This document shows, in pieces, positions 44,631 to 59,600 of a stretch of DNA of 64,000 bases. Position 1 is the stretch's first letter, and each line of letters opens with the position of its first letter. The DNA lies in contig NC_079877.1 in the NCBI RefSeq assembly GCF_029227915.1, forward strand, positions 29,289,851 to 29,353,850. Reading direction: 5' to 3'. Position numbers and translations under genes: made by a program. The notes under the pieces were generated by a model that searched no databases, had not been told where the DNA came from, and was given only the letters and a program-made list of their open reading frames with translations. The DNA comes from Hydractinia symbiolongicarpus (Eukaryota > Cnidaria > Hydrozoa > Anthoathecata > Hydractiniidae).

Positions 44631-47600
44631 ATGGAAAAGTTACGTTTTTGTATGATATTTTTGTTATGGTTTTATGTATGCGTGGATATCGTGGAAAGTT
44701 GTAAGTAGCCGACTAACTTTGTTCAAACCTTTTCTTAAACTAAATAAAACGCAGTTGCAATTTTTATAAAAAATTAAGTTTTCTTGAAGTATATTTCATA
44801 AATTTTTGATTTTAATAAAACATTTTTTGAAAACAAACAACGTCACTAATATTTTAAACTACGTATTTTAGCTTGCAACTGTTCAGAAGTTGTCTCTGCA
44901 GGATGTGATCCAGGAAAGTTCTTCACAAACTATAACGGATCATGGGCATGTTTTAACTGTCCTTCAGGGCATTAGTAAGTGTATAGCTATACTAATTTTT
45001 ATGTTTGAAATTAACTTTTTTTGAAAACAAACCTGGATTTTGAAGTAAAAGAGTAATCTGAAACCAACATGTTGAGATGCTAAAAAGCGGACCAGCTTGA
45101 ATGCGATGTCTTCCGCAGATATTTTGCAAGCCGTATGAAGAATAATTACTTTGTTTCTTACTTTGTTGCCAACGTGTATTTTATTGATATTACGGTCTGT
45201 TATTTGTATATGGTTATTTTTAAAAATGGCATCCTCAAGGTGCGCGTTTATGTAAACAAAACAAATGAGAATTACGATTTTAATAAAATGAACAATGTTT
45301 TGTGAATTGTACTAAAAGTTAAGTTAAGGTGTAATATCAGGTCAAGAAAATCTACAATTTCAGAAAATATTTCTAACTAAATGTTGCTAAACACATTGCA
45401 CAGAGATATAAGTTGACATTTCAAAATAGCTGCGCTAGAATAGCTTTTGTCAAAACAGACCTACTTCATACTATAAACTTTAAATTCTATAATTAAAATA
45501 CATAAAATCAAAGATTAGAAAAAAAAATCATTCCAAAGATTTCAGAATGACAAACTTTACCCTGTATGAAATTTTGACAAATAAATATCCAGTCAGCGTC
45601 TTGACTAAATGTTTGTCTCTTGTCTTTGAGATTAATATACTTTACTGTTAGAGACAATCTGTGATAATTATTATATGGTTGTAGTTTACAAAGGAGTATA
45701 AGGGTTTAGCTGTGTTTTGTGTGGATAAATGTAATTTTCCGTCTATTGGTATATTTAAAAATACAAAATGACATTATGAAGCAATAAAAGTTTTAAAATT
45801 ATTTTGTAAGAAAGTTTAAGAATGATATTTACTTGCAGTTTTTTTATTGCATATATAAATTAATATTTTGACACCATCTCTATAATAATGCAGAGTGTGT
45901 CTGTCTGTAACAGGCAAAGTGGATGTGCTCATTTTCCTTTGAGGTCACGGAAATATACATGTCTCAAATGTTAAAGTTTGTGACGTTACGCGCAATAACA
46001 ATACTTTAACGTCAATATCAGATAATAAATTAATGAAGCCATTACAGTGCACTTTAAACTTTAAGGCCAAATAACTTGGAAACAAGGTGGTTACATCAGT
46101 CTTTTTTTAACGCATAGGTAATTAGGGACCACCTGGAACCGAAATGGGTAAGTTTCCCAAACCTGAATCGGTTTCGGAATGGACAGATTTATGACGTTAT
46201 CAAAAAACCTTTAAAACAGAATATCTCTGCATCCATTTATCAAAGGTACATCATCCTATACATTTTCTCAATAAGCGTTTTAAGATCTATACGATAAATG
46301 GCTATATATAAATATATATACAAATTGTGTATTTCTTCATGTCCTTGCTGATGTCAGCAAATTTTTTAAACCCTTATACCTCGTCGAAAACATATAATCC
46401 TATACATTATTTTTATGAGCATTTTAACTATTCACATTACAGGCAAAGAATAAACTATATTTTGCTAATTTCTTATTTTATCTACACTGTTGACTTTAGC
46501 AAAACATCTAAAACAACCTATTCTTTCATTGTCTGTGGATTTCTCCACAAGCTTTATCTACTTTAGATAAAAGCTGCCTATGAGTTATTTTATGTAAGTT
46601 TTAAAAATTGCAAAAAAGATATTTAAGTTTGTTTATGTTTTGCAATAAAACATTTTTTAATGTATTCTAATTAAAATGGTAACCCTATATGTTGGATTTG
46701 ATTTTTAATACCATAGACACAATGTTACATCTTATCTCACCCATAAAAATGAAAAATTAGTAGATGCTCCATGTTATTCTTAAACAAAGCTTTTTCTTTC
46801 AGATCTTGAGACTGTGGATTTTAGATAACTGCCAAACATATTTCATTACATTATATACTTTTTAAAATTTTTCAGATTGTACCCAGAGTGACTGTTATAA
46901 TCACAGGGGTTTTCTTGTTTATTGTTTTTTGTATTTTAAATTTTTGTAAGCAACTTAGGATTTTTGTCACATCTCAAGTTGCTTATTTTTAGTCAATATC
47001 TAGATCTTATTAAAATGGTTGCTTAATTTTATTCAACTTGTTTTCATAATTTATGTAAGAAAGGACACAAAAGAAACAAACCACATTTTTTGTAACAGTG
47101 GGTGTACAACAGAATTTTATTGTAGTTTCTTTTGTTTTAAAAGTACGTCTCTTTCTATTTTTTGTTGCTTGTGCTTTTTTATGGTAGCTGAGAATGGTCA
47201 GCCAATCTGCTAAAAAATCTTTTAAATTGTGGAGAAACCTTTTTTTAACTGTCAAATCTTTTTAACTGTCTTTTTAATTTGTGATTAAGATCAGTCCCAA
47301 AAGCCTTGTTTCCATGCAATGTGCTCTGAGTGTTGCTTTATACTGTCTGGTACTAATTTCTTGTAAATGAAGATTGTAATCAAAGACATTTTCAAGCTGC
47401 AACTGTAATTTCAAGCTGCAACTGGTTCTTTTAAAATCATTTTTTATATTACTGGGTTGCTATAAAATGGCATAAAGACAATAAATAGTTGATTCTGTTA
47501 TCCATGTCAGTCCTCGAAATTAGCCCACAAACCCGTCGGCAGTAAATAGCCGACGACATAGTCATTTGCAGCGGCAATTCCTCTGCAATAATTTGCCGAC

Positions 47601-50600
47601 ACGAGAGAGTGAAGCGTCTGCAATTTTGAAAATATTAATTTTTGAAGCTTCATTAGTCTTAACAACCCTTTAGATATCAGTCTCTTTCAGGAGAGGCGTC
47701 CGATCGCACACGCACTCCTTGCACACTCCTAAATTGTTTCAGGCGTGTGATTAATCGCACGCCTGAAAATTTAGTTTTTAAAATCAACCTATAAAATCCA
47801 TTTTGTAGCGTGCGATGGCCTCGAAAAAAATTTTGGAGACTCGTCAAACAAAATTTCCGCCACATTTTGTCGGACAAAACGTCCGATAGATTTTTGTCTT
47901 AGAATTATTGAATAGTCCTGGTCCTTTTAATCCACGAGCAAGCCTATTCATAGCCAACCTGACCATCCTAGTTAATTCATTGACACCTGACTTAGTTAAA
48001 AGAACTACGTAGACCTAAATCTCTGTGGCCTGGCCACTTCGTCGTTGGTAACCAGGTCTTACACAAGAAATCCAGCCATGTGCTCCTTAACTAATGCGAA
48101 GGTGTATGCCGACGGAGCACAGATGAATTAAGTCTGCAAAACTGCACTTACAGGCAAAACAGACATTTTATCGTGGATTTAATTGTAGATAATTTCTTCA
48201 TTTGACAAAGCAATTGGAAACCCTAGCTGGTCCAAATTTAATGGATTTTCTTTATGCCGCAAGTGTTATTTAAGCAACTTTAAAAACGAAACTCATGTGC
48301 GGTAAAAAACATTTGTTTGCATAAGTGTTGTTAAAATGTAGCTGATGGATAAAGATTTTTTGTAATTTGAAAACATTAAGTTTATAAAAATGACAGTATA
48401 GTCATGCATACTATTTCGAATATGTAGAAAAGAAAGTTAAGATTGAGAGAGTCGCTATACGTAGACACTCGATCATCGTATTTGGGGTTCACGATTCAAA
48501 ACGTCCCCCACATTTCTACCACAAAATTAGCGCACAGCAAAGATTAGCCTTGGCATTTTTTTGCCGTCGCGAAATGAAACCGCGCCAGCAATTGCGACGG
48601 CAATTGCCGATTGCCGACACTAATTTCGAGGGCTGCATGTGCAGCCGGTAAAATTTAATTACGTCCAAGGTTGTTTCTAATTTTCCACTGAGAGGACGTT
48701 GTCTCCCATTTTTTTAAATTCAACATGTGATAAAAACCATTATGTTAGCACCATTAATACATTTCCTGTCATTTTCTTCCTTTTTTCTTCCTTTTGCCTT
48801 ACATGTGTTGTAATGTCCTTGTTTTTGCCTCTTTTAGTTTATATATATTGTCCATCTTTCTTTTTTAGGGTAGGCACCTCTGCTTAAGCTTAAGTTTTGA
48901 TTTCCTGTCACTAGTAAATTCAACATATGTAACACCTTTATAAATTTATAACTTTGTAATTATTTTCTACTTGACAAATAAATTTACTTATGTATTTTAC
49001 TTTACTTTATTTGCTTTACTTACTGGGTACACCCTTTAAAGTTCAAATATTGGATGTACATACTTTCAGGTACATATTTGATCTGTGCATATAAATATTG
49101 GTTAACATGATCACAACAAAATTAATGTGCATAAAATTGTATGACTCCTTATAGCTGTTCAAATAGACTGTATTTATGTAATTATTTTTTATTATTAACA
49201 TTCCTTTTCATTTAGCTGCCCAGGTGGTGTAGAATCTGCCATTCCTTGTCAGTCAGGTTTTTATAATGACAAAGTTGGTCAAAGTGATGGAAATGCTTGC
49301 AAGGTATTAAATGATTTAATCTCTGGCTGTTCGCATGTTATTTTAATAAAACTTACAGATACATAAAAGACTTTTACCCATAGTGAGAACACTGGCTCTA
49401 TTTCCTTAACTGCAACATAAAATTACAAAAGCATATATCTTCTGAATAAGAGATAATTTCCTATCAAATACTGAGAATGCATAGATATTAATGAAACTTT
49501 TTTAAGTTGCTGACTGTCGAGTCTAACAGGTACATGCATTTTAATATAAAGACTATTTAATGGTGTCTCAGTGTAACTTTTAAAGGTTTGGTTCAGTTGT
49601 TATATCAAAAAAGTTGCTTTTATTGCTTTTTCTGTTGTGCTTTCTTATTTTTACACTGTCATAATATCTTAACAATCTATTTTTAAGAAAAAAGCAGACA
49701 CTGTTTGAGAGCTCACCATGTCCAGAATATTTACTCTTTGTCTCCACATTTATAATGCTTTTACCTTTAGTTTTTTAAACATTTAAACATTTTGTAAACA
49801 ATAAAAAACTTTTTAAAGATATTTATGAAATAGGCATGGGCATATAAATGACACAGAATATCGTCTATACAGCAGCAGGCGATAAAATAGAAAACCATAC
49901 TATTTTTTCAAGTAACCTCTGTCCTCTTTTGATTGTGTCAATGTTTTAAAATCCAACACATGAAGGCAAAAAATTTCAGATTTAGACTGTTTTTGCATTC
50001 AGAACACATAATTTTACACAGTAACATTTCTTCAGCCCTTTAAGCTCTATCCAATGGCTAAAAACATATTGAATCTTGGTTACCCATAATTTGTACCTAC
50101 AAAGAAGACCCTTTTCTAGTACCTAGTTGAAAATATTTAATGACTAAGTTGTATATGCTTTTATAACAACATTGCTGAAAACTTTTCAGGACAACTCTGC
50201 TGGAGCCATCCATTTGCGATCAGAACAGTTTATACAAATTAATTTTTATGAGTGTCTGAACATTACAAAATTTGTTACACACCTCATAAAAAGCAACTTT
50301 TACTCATGATGCGTGAGACAGAAAAAATGTTTAAATGTAAATTAAATACAGACCGTCAAATGCTATCAAATTTTATGAGTTAAACAAGCTTTTATTCACT
50401 TTAGGAATGTCCCTCTGGTTACTACTGTCAACAACGTGGCATTTTACCAGAGCCTTGTCCACTTGGATTTTACACCAACAATACGGGAAGAACAAGCTGT
50501 ATAATTTGTCCCGAAGGCTACAGCTGTGAAGTTTCTTCTTTTAAGCCTGTGAAGTGTGAAAGTGGGTACTACAGTTCTCAGGGCAATATTACTTGTCAAG

Positions 50601-53600
50601 CATGTCCAAGTGGATACTATTGTCGAAATGGTTTACCACCAGTGCAATGTTCTATTGGTGAATATTCACCACACTTATCTGAAAACTGTTTAAACTGTCC
50701 CAGAGGCTTCAAATGTCCTGCTTCAGGCTTGTCATCACCAGTCATTTGTAGTGATGGTTATTACACAAATGTAGAAAGACAATCTTCATGCATGCCATGC
50801 GAACCAGGTAGAAGCTGCGCTAATAAAAATAATTCTGAAATATGTCCTGCTGGAACATTTAGTCCAAGTGGTGTTCTTGGTTGTATGCCATGTGGTAATG
50901 GAAGTTATAGTCTTGAAGAAGCTTCGGCTTGCATTCCTTGTCCTGCTGGGAAATCTTGCTCTGATTCTTCACTACCACCACAAGACTGTCCTGTTGGGTA
51001 TTATTCTAACATTGGAGACGGCATTTGTAAACTATGTAATTTTGGATATAAATCCATTGGAAATGGCACAGGATGTGTACCATGTGATGCTGGGTTTTAC
51101 TGCCCAAACCCAAGGTATATGTATTCTGCAATTGAATGCAAGCAATAATGGTAGCCTGTCTAATAGAATTTATTTCCTGTTTGGTAATATTGTCGATGAA
51201 AAATTCAATTTGCTGGCTTTATGTCAGCAAACTGTTTTAGTTGGAAAATGAGAGCAAAAACTTGAAATTCTGGAAGTTCAAGTTATTACCAAAACTGCGT
51301 ATGAATGTGAAATGAATCAAGAATCATTTTAATGTCAGCATTTGCCTCTGCAAAGTGCCAACAGGAATTAAAAAGCTAAAAAGTAGATCTGATAAAAATT
51401 AAGGTAACTTTTAACATGCCAGAAAATAGAAAACTTCAAAGTCTGGTATAAAAAAAAATTCATTTTTTAATTTATGATTGTTACTTCTAAATAAAAAATA
51501 ATTAGTTAACTTTTTGTATCACACTTGTACATGATTTATTTTTTAATTTGCTGTACTCAACTAAAAAACTAGAACTAGAAAACTTTAGTAGTGTTTCTTT
51601 AATTGGAGTTATAGTGAAGTCATCAGCGTCAGCACAATGTTCTAATTGTGTGAAACCCTGGAATTAGACAAAAAAATAACAATTTTTCTCCCATCCATCC
51701 CAAAATAAACTTGTTAAAGTTATAATTCTGTCTTTCAACTTAGTAATTCTTTTCTGTTGTAGTTATCGAATGGTGCCATGCCCTGCAGGAATGTATTCTT
51801 TAGGTGGAGCTATTTCAAATTGCACTGCCTGCCCTGCAGGTTTTGCATGTCCAAATGCTGCTTCAAGCCCCATTGCTTGTGCTGGAGGTAAGGAAAGTTA
51901 ACATTGTAAAAGTGATGTTTTGCATGTAGAATTTCAAATTGTTTATAAAATTCATTCCATAAATAACATTTTCTGTAAAAAAAACACAGCTTGATGTATT
52001 AGAGGAGAATTAACGAAAAAACTTATATTTAAAAATATTCTTTATGAAAATAACATGAAATAAAGGTTTTTATATTTTCACATTTTTTATGTCCAAATTT
52101 TATGTCCAAAAAGTTTAATTTCATCAACAGTAACCATCATTATTAACAAAAAAGCCAAGCATGAACTAGTCAGGCTGATTTTATATGTCTTTAAGGCAAA
52201 ACAATAAAAATTAACAGACAGTTTTTTGTTTTTTTCTTAATTTGCTTGTTCATTCACTACCATTTGTTTATTTCCATTCTCCTATATTGTGAAGAAAGTT
52301 AAAAAATTGTTTTATTCTATTTCAAAAATCTTTAAATGACCCAAACACTTTTACACATAAATAAATATTTTTTTGTTAATTCATTATTGTATGTTTCTCA
52401 AAGATTTATTTCCCATCAATTGTTTTCTTTAAGCTTCTTATTCGACTGGTTTTGCTACGTCATGCCAAACATGTAGTGCTGGTTATAAATGTCCAGGAAG
52501 AAGCTCTATAGAAGCATGTCCTTTTGATGAAATCAATGGCTATACATACAGTACTGATGCAGGTATTATCACAGTGTTGTTTTTTGTGCTTTTTGTTACA
52601 TGCTTTATGCAGGCTTTGCAGGAAGGTCCATTTCGGTGGTGAAATAAAATTTCAGTTTTGTCTCTTTTCTAGCAATGTTAACATGACTTCAGGCAAAATT
52701 AAACTCATTTTAACACCAAAAGGAAATATTTGTTGAAAATAGGCACTCTTGCCGTAAGAACATTCTAGAACCTTGTGTACTATCTAGAAATATAAGGGAC
52801 ATTGGAGAATATTCCAGAAATAAGATAACTATACTAGAAACTACTAATAGTAAATAGAGAACAATGTGCTAAATATAGAACATCTGGAATATACTAGAAC
52901 ATTCTAGAGTATCTTACCTTTAATATATAAATAGGAGAACGTCTTGTAAATTTTAGAGTTATAGAGTCATAAAGTTATTGGAGCAGTCGAAGCAACTCTG
53001 CAAATATATAAAGTTTACATTTCAACAGGTTATGGGCCCAGTCTATGCCCAAGAAGATTGAATATTTACAGAAATAATATTCAAGAAGAAGAAGCCATCT
53101 TGTGTGTCCGACGAGTTTGTTTTGATTTTGGTTTGGATTGGTGTAAAGTTCGCACGAAAAATCGTATTGTGGAAACCTGAAACGGATTATCCGGATTAGT
53201 TGAATACGGAACAAATGGCGATGGAAAGCACCAAAGTATTGATAAAACCATTGAATGGAACAAACTATGCTACCTGGAAGGTACAGTGTAGAATGGCGTT
53301 AATCAAAGATGGACTTTGGGGAATTGTTGATGGAAGAGAAAATGCTCCAACTGAAGAGAGAGAAATTCCGAAATTTAATTTGCGTAGAGATCGTGCGTTA
53401 GCAACGATTGTTTTGTCGGTGGAACCAACGCTGTTATACCTGCTTGGACCAGATCCAGAAGATCCTACTGAGGTTTGGAAGAAGTTGGCAGACCAGTTCC
53501 AAAAGAAGACATGGAGTAATAAATTGACACTACGCAGGAAGTTGTATGACTTGAAGTTGAAAGATGAGCAATCTGTTCAAAAGCACGTTAAAGCTTTGAC

Positions 53601-56600
53601 AGAAATTTTCGATGAACTTGCAATTATTGGAGACCCGTTGGATGATGAAAGTAAAGTTGTTCATTTGTTAGCAAGCTTACCAGACTCGTATGATATGCTA
53701 GTTACAGCTCTGGAGGCTAGTGCTGAAGTACCGAAGCTTGAAGTCGTAACTGAACGATTGTTACACGAGGAAAGCAAGCGGAAAGATAAGGACACTTTGG
53801 AAACGAATGTCAAAGCAATGACATCGAATCATGGAAAGCCAAGAAAGGGACCCAGATGTTATCACTGTGGAAAGATTGGTCATGTGAAACGATATTGCAA
53901 AGAATTAACGAAGAAGTTCGAGAGACAGACTCCTTTGACGTACAGTAAAAATCGAATGAAGCCGCAAAATGTGTGTACGGCTGAAGAAGAAGAAGATGAT
54001 GACGAAGAAATCATCAGTTTAGTTGCTGAAAATACTTTGGCAGTCAAAGGAAAAAGTAACTGGATAGTTGATTCAGGCGCAACATGTCACATGTGTAACG
54101 AAGAGGAATTGTTCGAAGAAATTTCGTCACTTGAAATACCACAAGATATCACTGTCGGTGATGGATATTCAGTACAAGCAATTGGAAAAGGAACAGTAAC
54201 CTTGGAAATGAACATTTCAGAAAACAGAAACGTTGTATGCAAGTTATCTGATGTCTTATTTGTACCACAACTTTCGTACAATTTACTTAGTGTATCAAAA
54301 GCTGCAACAAATGGAAAGAAGTTTCAGTTTGAAGATTTCAAATGTGACATCGTGGATGCGAAACACGGAATCATTGGTACAGCAACAAAGCATGGCAACC
54401 TTTACTATCTCAACTGTAATGGATTGAGAAATTCAAAGAATGGAAAGCAACTGTGGAAAAATCGACTGGAATTCAGATAAAAACGTTTAGAACTGACAAT
54501 GGTGGAGAATATACATCCAAAGAGTTCGAAGACTATTTGAAGAAAGAAGGTATTCATCATGAGTTGACAATTCCGAAAACACCGCAACAAAATGGAGTTG
54601 CAGAGAGGATGAACAGAACACTCGTGGAATCTGTAAGATCAATGTTAGCAGATTCAAAGTTACCAAAACGATTTTGGGCCGAAGCCTTGGCTACAGCAAC
54701 GTACCTTCGTAACCGATGTCCAACGACAGCAGTTAAAGGGAAGACACCCTTTGAAGTATTAACTGGAAAGAAACCAAATGTCGAAAATCTACGAATTTTC
54801 GGATGTGATGCGTATGCTCACGTACCAAAAGATGAAAGAAAGAAACTTGATTCAAAAACCAAGAAGAGTGTATTTCTTGGATACGGTGATGGAATCAAGG
54901 GATATCGTCTATATGACAACGACAAGAAGAGAGTCTTTTACAGCCGAAATGGGACATTCAATGAAATCTGTGGTGAATTGAAAGACGATCGTGACATAGA
55001 CGAACCAAAAGTAGAGATCGAATTACAACCTCGTGAAGAAAACACAGATAATCAAATACAGGAGGAGAAAGAGCGCCAAGTAAGAGAACGACGGCCTCCT
55101 GATCGTTACGGAGAATGGATATACATCACTCAAGAAGAAGATCCAAATACATTTTCTAAAGCAATCAAAGGACATGATGCAGACAAGTGGATGCAAGCAA
55201 TGGAAGCCGAATAGGATTCTCTACACAGAAACGAAGTATGGGAGTTGACTGAATTACCTCCAAACAGAAAAGTTGTTGGCAGCAAATGGGTATACAAAAA
55301 GAAACAAGACTCTGATGGGAATGTGGAACGATCCAAAGCAAGATTGGCTGCACAAGGATACAATCAAAGATATGGAGAAGATTATGACGAAACAACTTCT
55401 CCGGTAGTGAGATTCGAATCAATACGAACATTGATTGGATTGGCAGTCAAGAAAGAACTTCACCTACATCAACTGGACGTTGGAACTGCATTTTTGAACA
55501 GTGAACTTAAAGAAACCATATATATGAAACAACCAGAGGGATTTGAAATTCTAGGAAAGGAACACTTGGTTTGTAAACTCAAGAAAAGTATCTATGGATT
55601 GAAGCAATCATCTAGATGTTGGAACGAAGCACTTGACAAACATCTAAAGAGTATGGGCTTCAAACAATCAAACAACGATCCTTGTATATACACGCTTGAA
55701 ACAGATGAAGAAACATTCATAATCGCTGTATATGTTGATGATATCATACTGGCCGGAAACAATCAAAAACGTATTGATGAATTTATCAAGATGATTGGAG
55801 ATAGATTCGACATCAGAGACATGGGGAAGATGAACCATTTTCTAGGAGTCAAGATGGAATATTTTAGTGCAGGAAGAATTTGGATTGGACAACCAAGTTA
55901 CACAAGAAATCTACTCAAGAAGTTTTCAATGGAGAATTCCAAACCTGTGGCAACACCTGTAGAGATTGGAAGCAAACTCATCAAATCAAATGAAACAGAT
56001 AAACTCCTTGATCCAGAGATGTATCAATCAGTAGTTGGACAGTTACTTTACCTTTCTACGAGAACACGACCAGATATCGCTTATGCTGTGAGCAATGTTG
56101 CCAGATTTTCATCAAAACCGTCACAACAACACTGGATTGCCGTTAAGAGGATCATGAGGTATCTCAATGGAACAATTGATTATGGTCTTTTGTACGAAAA
56201 AAATTCAACAATAGAAGGATTTTCTGACGCAGATTGGGCTGGAGATTTGAATGATCGTAAATCAACTTCTGGATACGTATTCATGATGAGCGGAGCAGCA
56301 ATCAGCTGGAACAGCAAGAAACAAACATGTGTAGCTTTGTCAACTGCAGAAGCCGAATATATTGCATTATCAAAAGCCTCACAGGAATCGATTTGGCTAC
56401 GACTACTTTTAGCAGACATGGGAGAAAAGCAGCCAAACGCAACAATCATCAATGAAGATAATCAATCAGCCATCGCAATGACAAAGAATCCTCAATTTCA
56501 CGGACGAGCCAAACACATCGATATGAAATATCATTACGTAAGAGAGCAAGTTAAATCAAACCAAATCCAATTGAAGTACTGTCAAAGTGGAGATATGATC

Positions 56601-59600
56601 GCAGATATAATGACGAAAAGAATCGGACGAGTACAGTTTGATAAGTTGCGAACGATGATCGGATTGAAGAACCTTACGGACTGCGAGTGAGGAGGAGTGT
56701 TGAAAATAGGCACTCTTGCCGTAAGAACATTCTAGAACCTTGTGTACTATCTAGAAATATAAGGGACATTGGAGAATATTCCAGAAATAAGATAACTATA
56801 CTAGAAACTACTAATAGTAAATAGAGAACAATGTGCTAAATATAGAACATCTGGAATATACTAGAACATTCTAGAGTATCTTATCTTTAATATATAAATA
56901 GGAGAACGTCTTGTAAATTTTAGAGTTATAGAGTCATAAAGTTATTGGAGCAGTCGAAGCAACTCTGCAAATATATAAAGTTTACATTTCAACAATATTT
57001 TACCCTCGAAATATTCTTGTCAACACAATTTAGCCAAAATGAAAATATTTTGCATGTGTACAAAGTTTTGACACGTGTACAGTTCACACAAGCCTAATAT
57101 AAAAAAACGCCATGTAAACACAATGTTTTTATATCGGTTTGAAATCTCATTTTGGGTAAATTTCATGTCAGGTCCATATAAAGACCTATATATACCTTAA
57201 TTGCCACTGTCCTCATTCGCAAAAATATGTTCTCGCTGATATTTGTCAATTCTGTCTAACAAAATAGAATTCTCTCAAAATTGAATTTTCAAAATCCTTG
57301 TTTTTAGCAAAAATTGGGAGAAGTCATTGTGTTTGTGTAGATTCACTAATTTTTGACCCGCTGCATTTTGTTTAGAGGTCTTAAAAACAGAAATGACATT
57401 TTCTTTCTTTTCTCTGTTTGAGACACAAACTTTGATATTAATTCTCTTAAAAAAGCATGTAGAATAAAACATTAAACATGCTATATTATATAAATAGAAA
57501 TTTGCTAGTCACAAAAATATCTTCTTGTAAAATTTATTGAAATGATCCATTCGCGAAAATAAATCTTCCTAAAATCTGAAAAAAATTAAAAAGTCAGAAT
57601 TTCTAATAAAAATACAATATGCAAAAGACACAAGGTTAGCTATACACATCTATTGTTTAATATTTTAATGTTATTCACGATCTATCGTGACAATCACGAT
57701 TAATAGTGACGATCGCGATAGCATCGTTATTTTTTTATTAATCGCAAAGCTCTTTGTTAACATTTTTTCTATCGCCATGGTCACGATAGGATCGCGGATC
57801 GTTCGTGTTGCACATGATACACATTCACGATGTTATGTGTCCTGATTGCAGTACTGTATTCGCTAAATCGCGAAATTAAATTCTTACAAAAATGCATGTT
57901 GTAAAGGTACTACTAATCTTATGCCTATAAACCAATATATTTTAGGAAAGAGGTGCTTCCGAAAACTGTATAATATTATAACTAAATCTTGTTATTTCGT
58001 AATGCTAATGATGCTTTACAGTTAATTTTATGAAATTTAGATGACACGTGTAAACCTTGTCCACAAAAAGCCAGTGGGCAAGTGTGTATCTCACGTTTTG
58101 TGGTACCTAAATCATGTCAAAGTGGTGAAACGATAATAGCAAATGGGACAGGTTGTGCTCCTTGTTCTGCTGGTTTTCAATGCCCAGCTCCTGGTTCTGA
58201 AATGACACAGTGTCCAGATGGATTATGGTCACCTCCTGGTGCAACAAGTTGTCAAACATGCACTTTAGGCTTTTACTGCCCAAATAATGGATCTATTCCT
58301 ATACCATGCCCTACTGGTACTTATCGATATGCTCCTGCCAGTACAACATGCCAACAGTGTCCAGGTGGATATCAATGTTCAAATCCTGCTGTTGCACCTG
58401 TTGCTTGTCTTTCAGGTACTTTAATGTTTTTTGTATTTTATTTCTGCATTGTTTATTTGCTTTTTTTATGAAGTGTTATGGTGATGTTGTTTTATTACCT
58501 CTGTTATCTTACTTTTGCGTAAAATACAGTTACAAATACAGTAAAATACAGTACGTCGTAACCTAAAGCAATGATAGATTTGATATTTAGTCTTATACAT
58601 ACTTAGATAAGTTCTATGTCATAAAATGTAAATGTTGAACAGCCTGAATATTATGCAAAAAATATTTAAAATTAGTTTTAAAACTCCAAAAATGTGCATA
58701 ACCCACGTGTTATAAATGTATGGTTTTCATGTTGTTTTAGGCTATGTAAGTGGTCCAGCTTCTACAGCATGTCAAATATGTCCAGCTGGTTATGCATGCC
58801 CTGATGTCACTGACCCAACAAATAATACAATTTGCGATGCTGGAAAGTACTCGATCGCGGGTCAAATGGACTGTACTTCTTGTCCTGATGGTAGCTACTG
58901 TCCTAGCACAATGTAAACATTAATCATTTTTAACTTATCTATATCCATTTTCGAGATAACACTTATTCAATAATATTTTTTTAATACTTATTATTTTTAT
59001 CTTTTTTTCAAATATCAGTGTTATGTTTTTGCAGTATCAAATTTAAAAGTAAAAGACCGGAAAGTATTTAAATAAATCATTTTTACAAAGCTGTTTATTA
59101 TTATATATACACAAGTCGTTAACCCGTTTTAATCAATTTCTTTGTAGTACTGCCACAGTAACATCATGTCCACCTGGACACACCTCGAATGCAGGTGCTG
59201 CTGTCTGTACGCCTTGCCCTGCAGGATTTGAATGCCCCACCACAACAGCTTCACCTAGTCCTTGTCCTAATGGAAAGTATTCAACTGGTGGTGCTAGAAA
59301 TTGTTTATCTTGTCCAGCTGGCTATATGTGTCCAAACAAAACATCAGCTACTGTTATAGCATGTACGCCTGGATGGTACTCAACTGGGGATGCTACATCT
59401 TGTACTCCGTGTGATGCAGGAAGGTATTTCCATTTCTCGTTTTATTTTTCTCATTTTGAATTTTTATGGTGTTTTTACTTTAAGTCATTTTCATTCTCTT
59501 AATTTTCTGCAGTTACTGTCCAAGAACAGATGACAGCAGCAAAGCTCCATGTGAAGTGGGTACCTGGTCAACATCGAATTCCTCCTCATGTACATTTTGC

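Larger units (their letters stand above)
52731..56994 (+). mobile_element. Ty1/copia LTR retrotransposon, young but internally deleted
   Basis: 297-bp LTRs at both ends, beginning TGTTGAAA and ending TTTCAACA, flanked by the direct 5-bp duplication ATATT. The order of gag, protease, integrase, reverse transcriptase and RNase H identifies the Copia superfamily. It is inserted in the 52563-58040 intron of the GCC2/GCC3 gene in the sense orientation. Total 4264 bp, shorter than a typical copia element because an internal segment is missing near 54430. The LTRs differ by one substitution seen by eye, so the insertion is recent. Confidence 0.95.
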
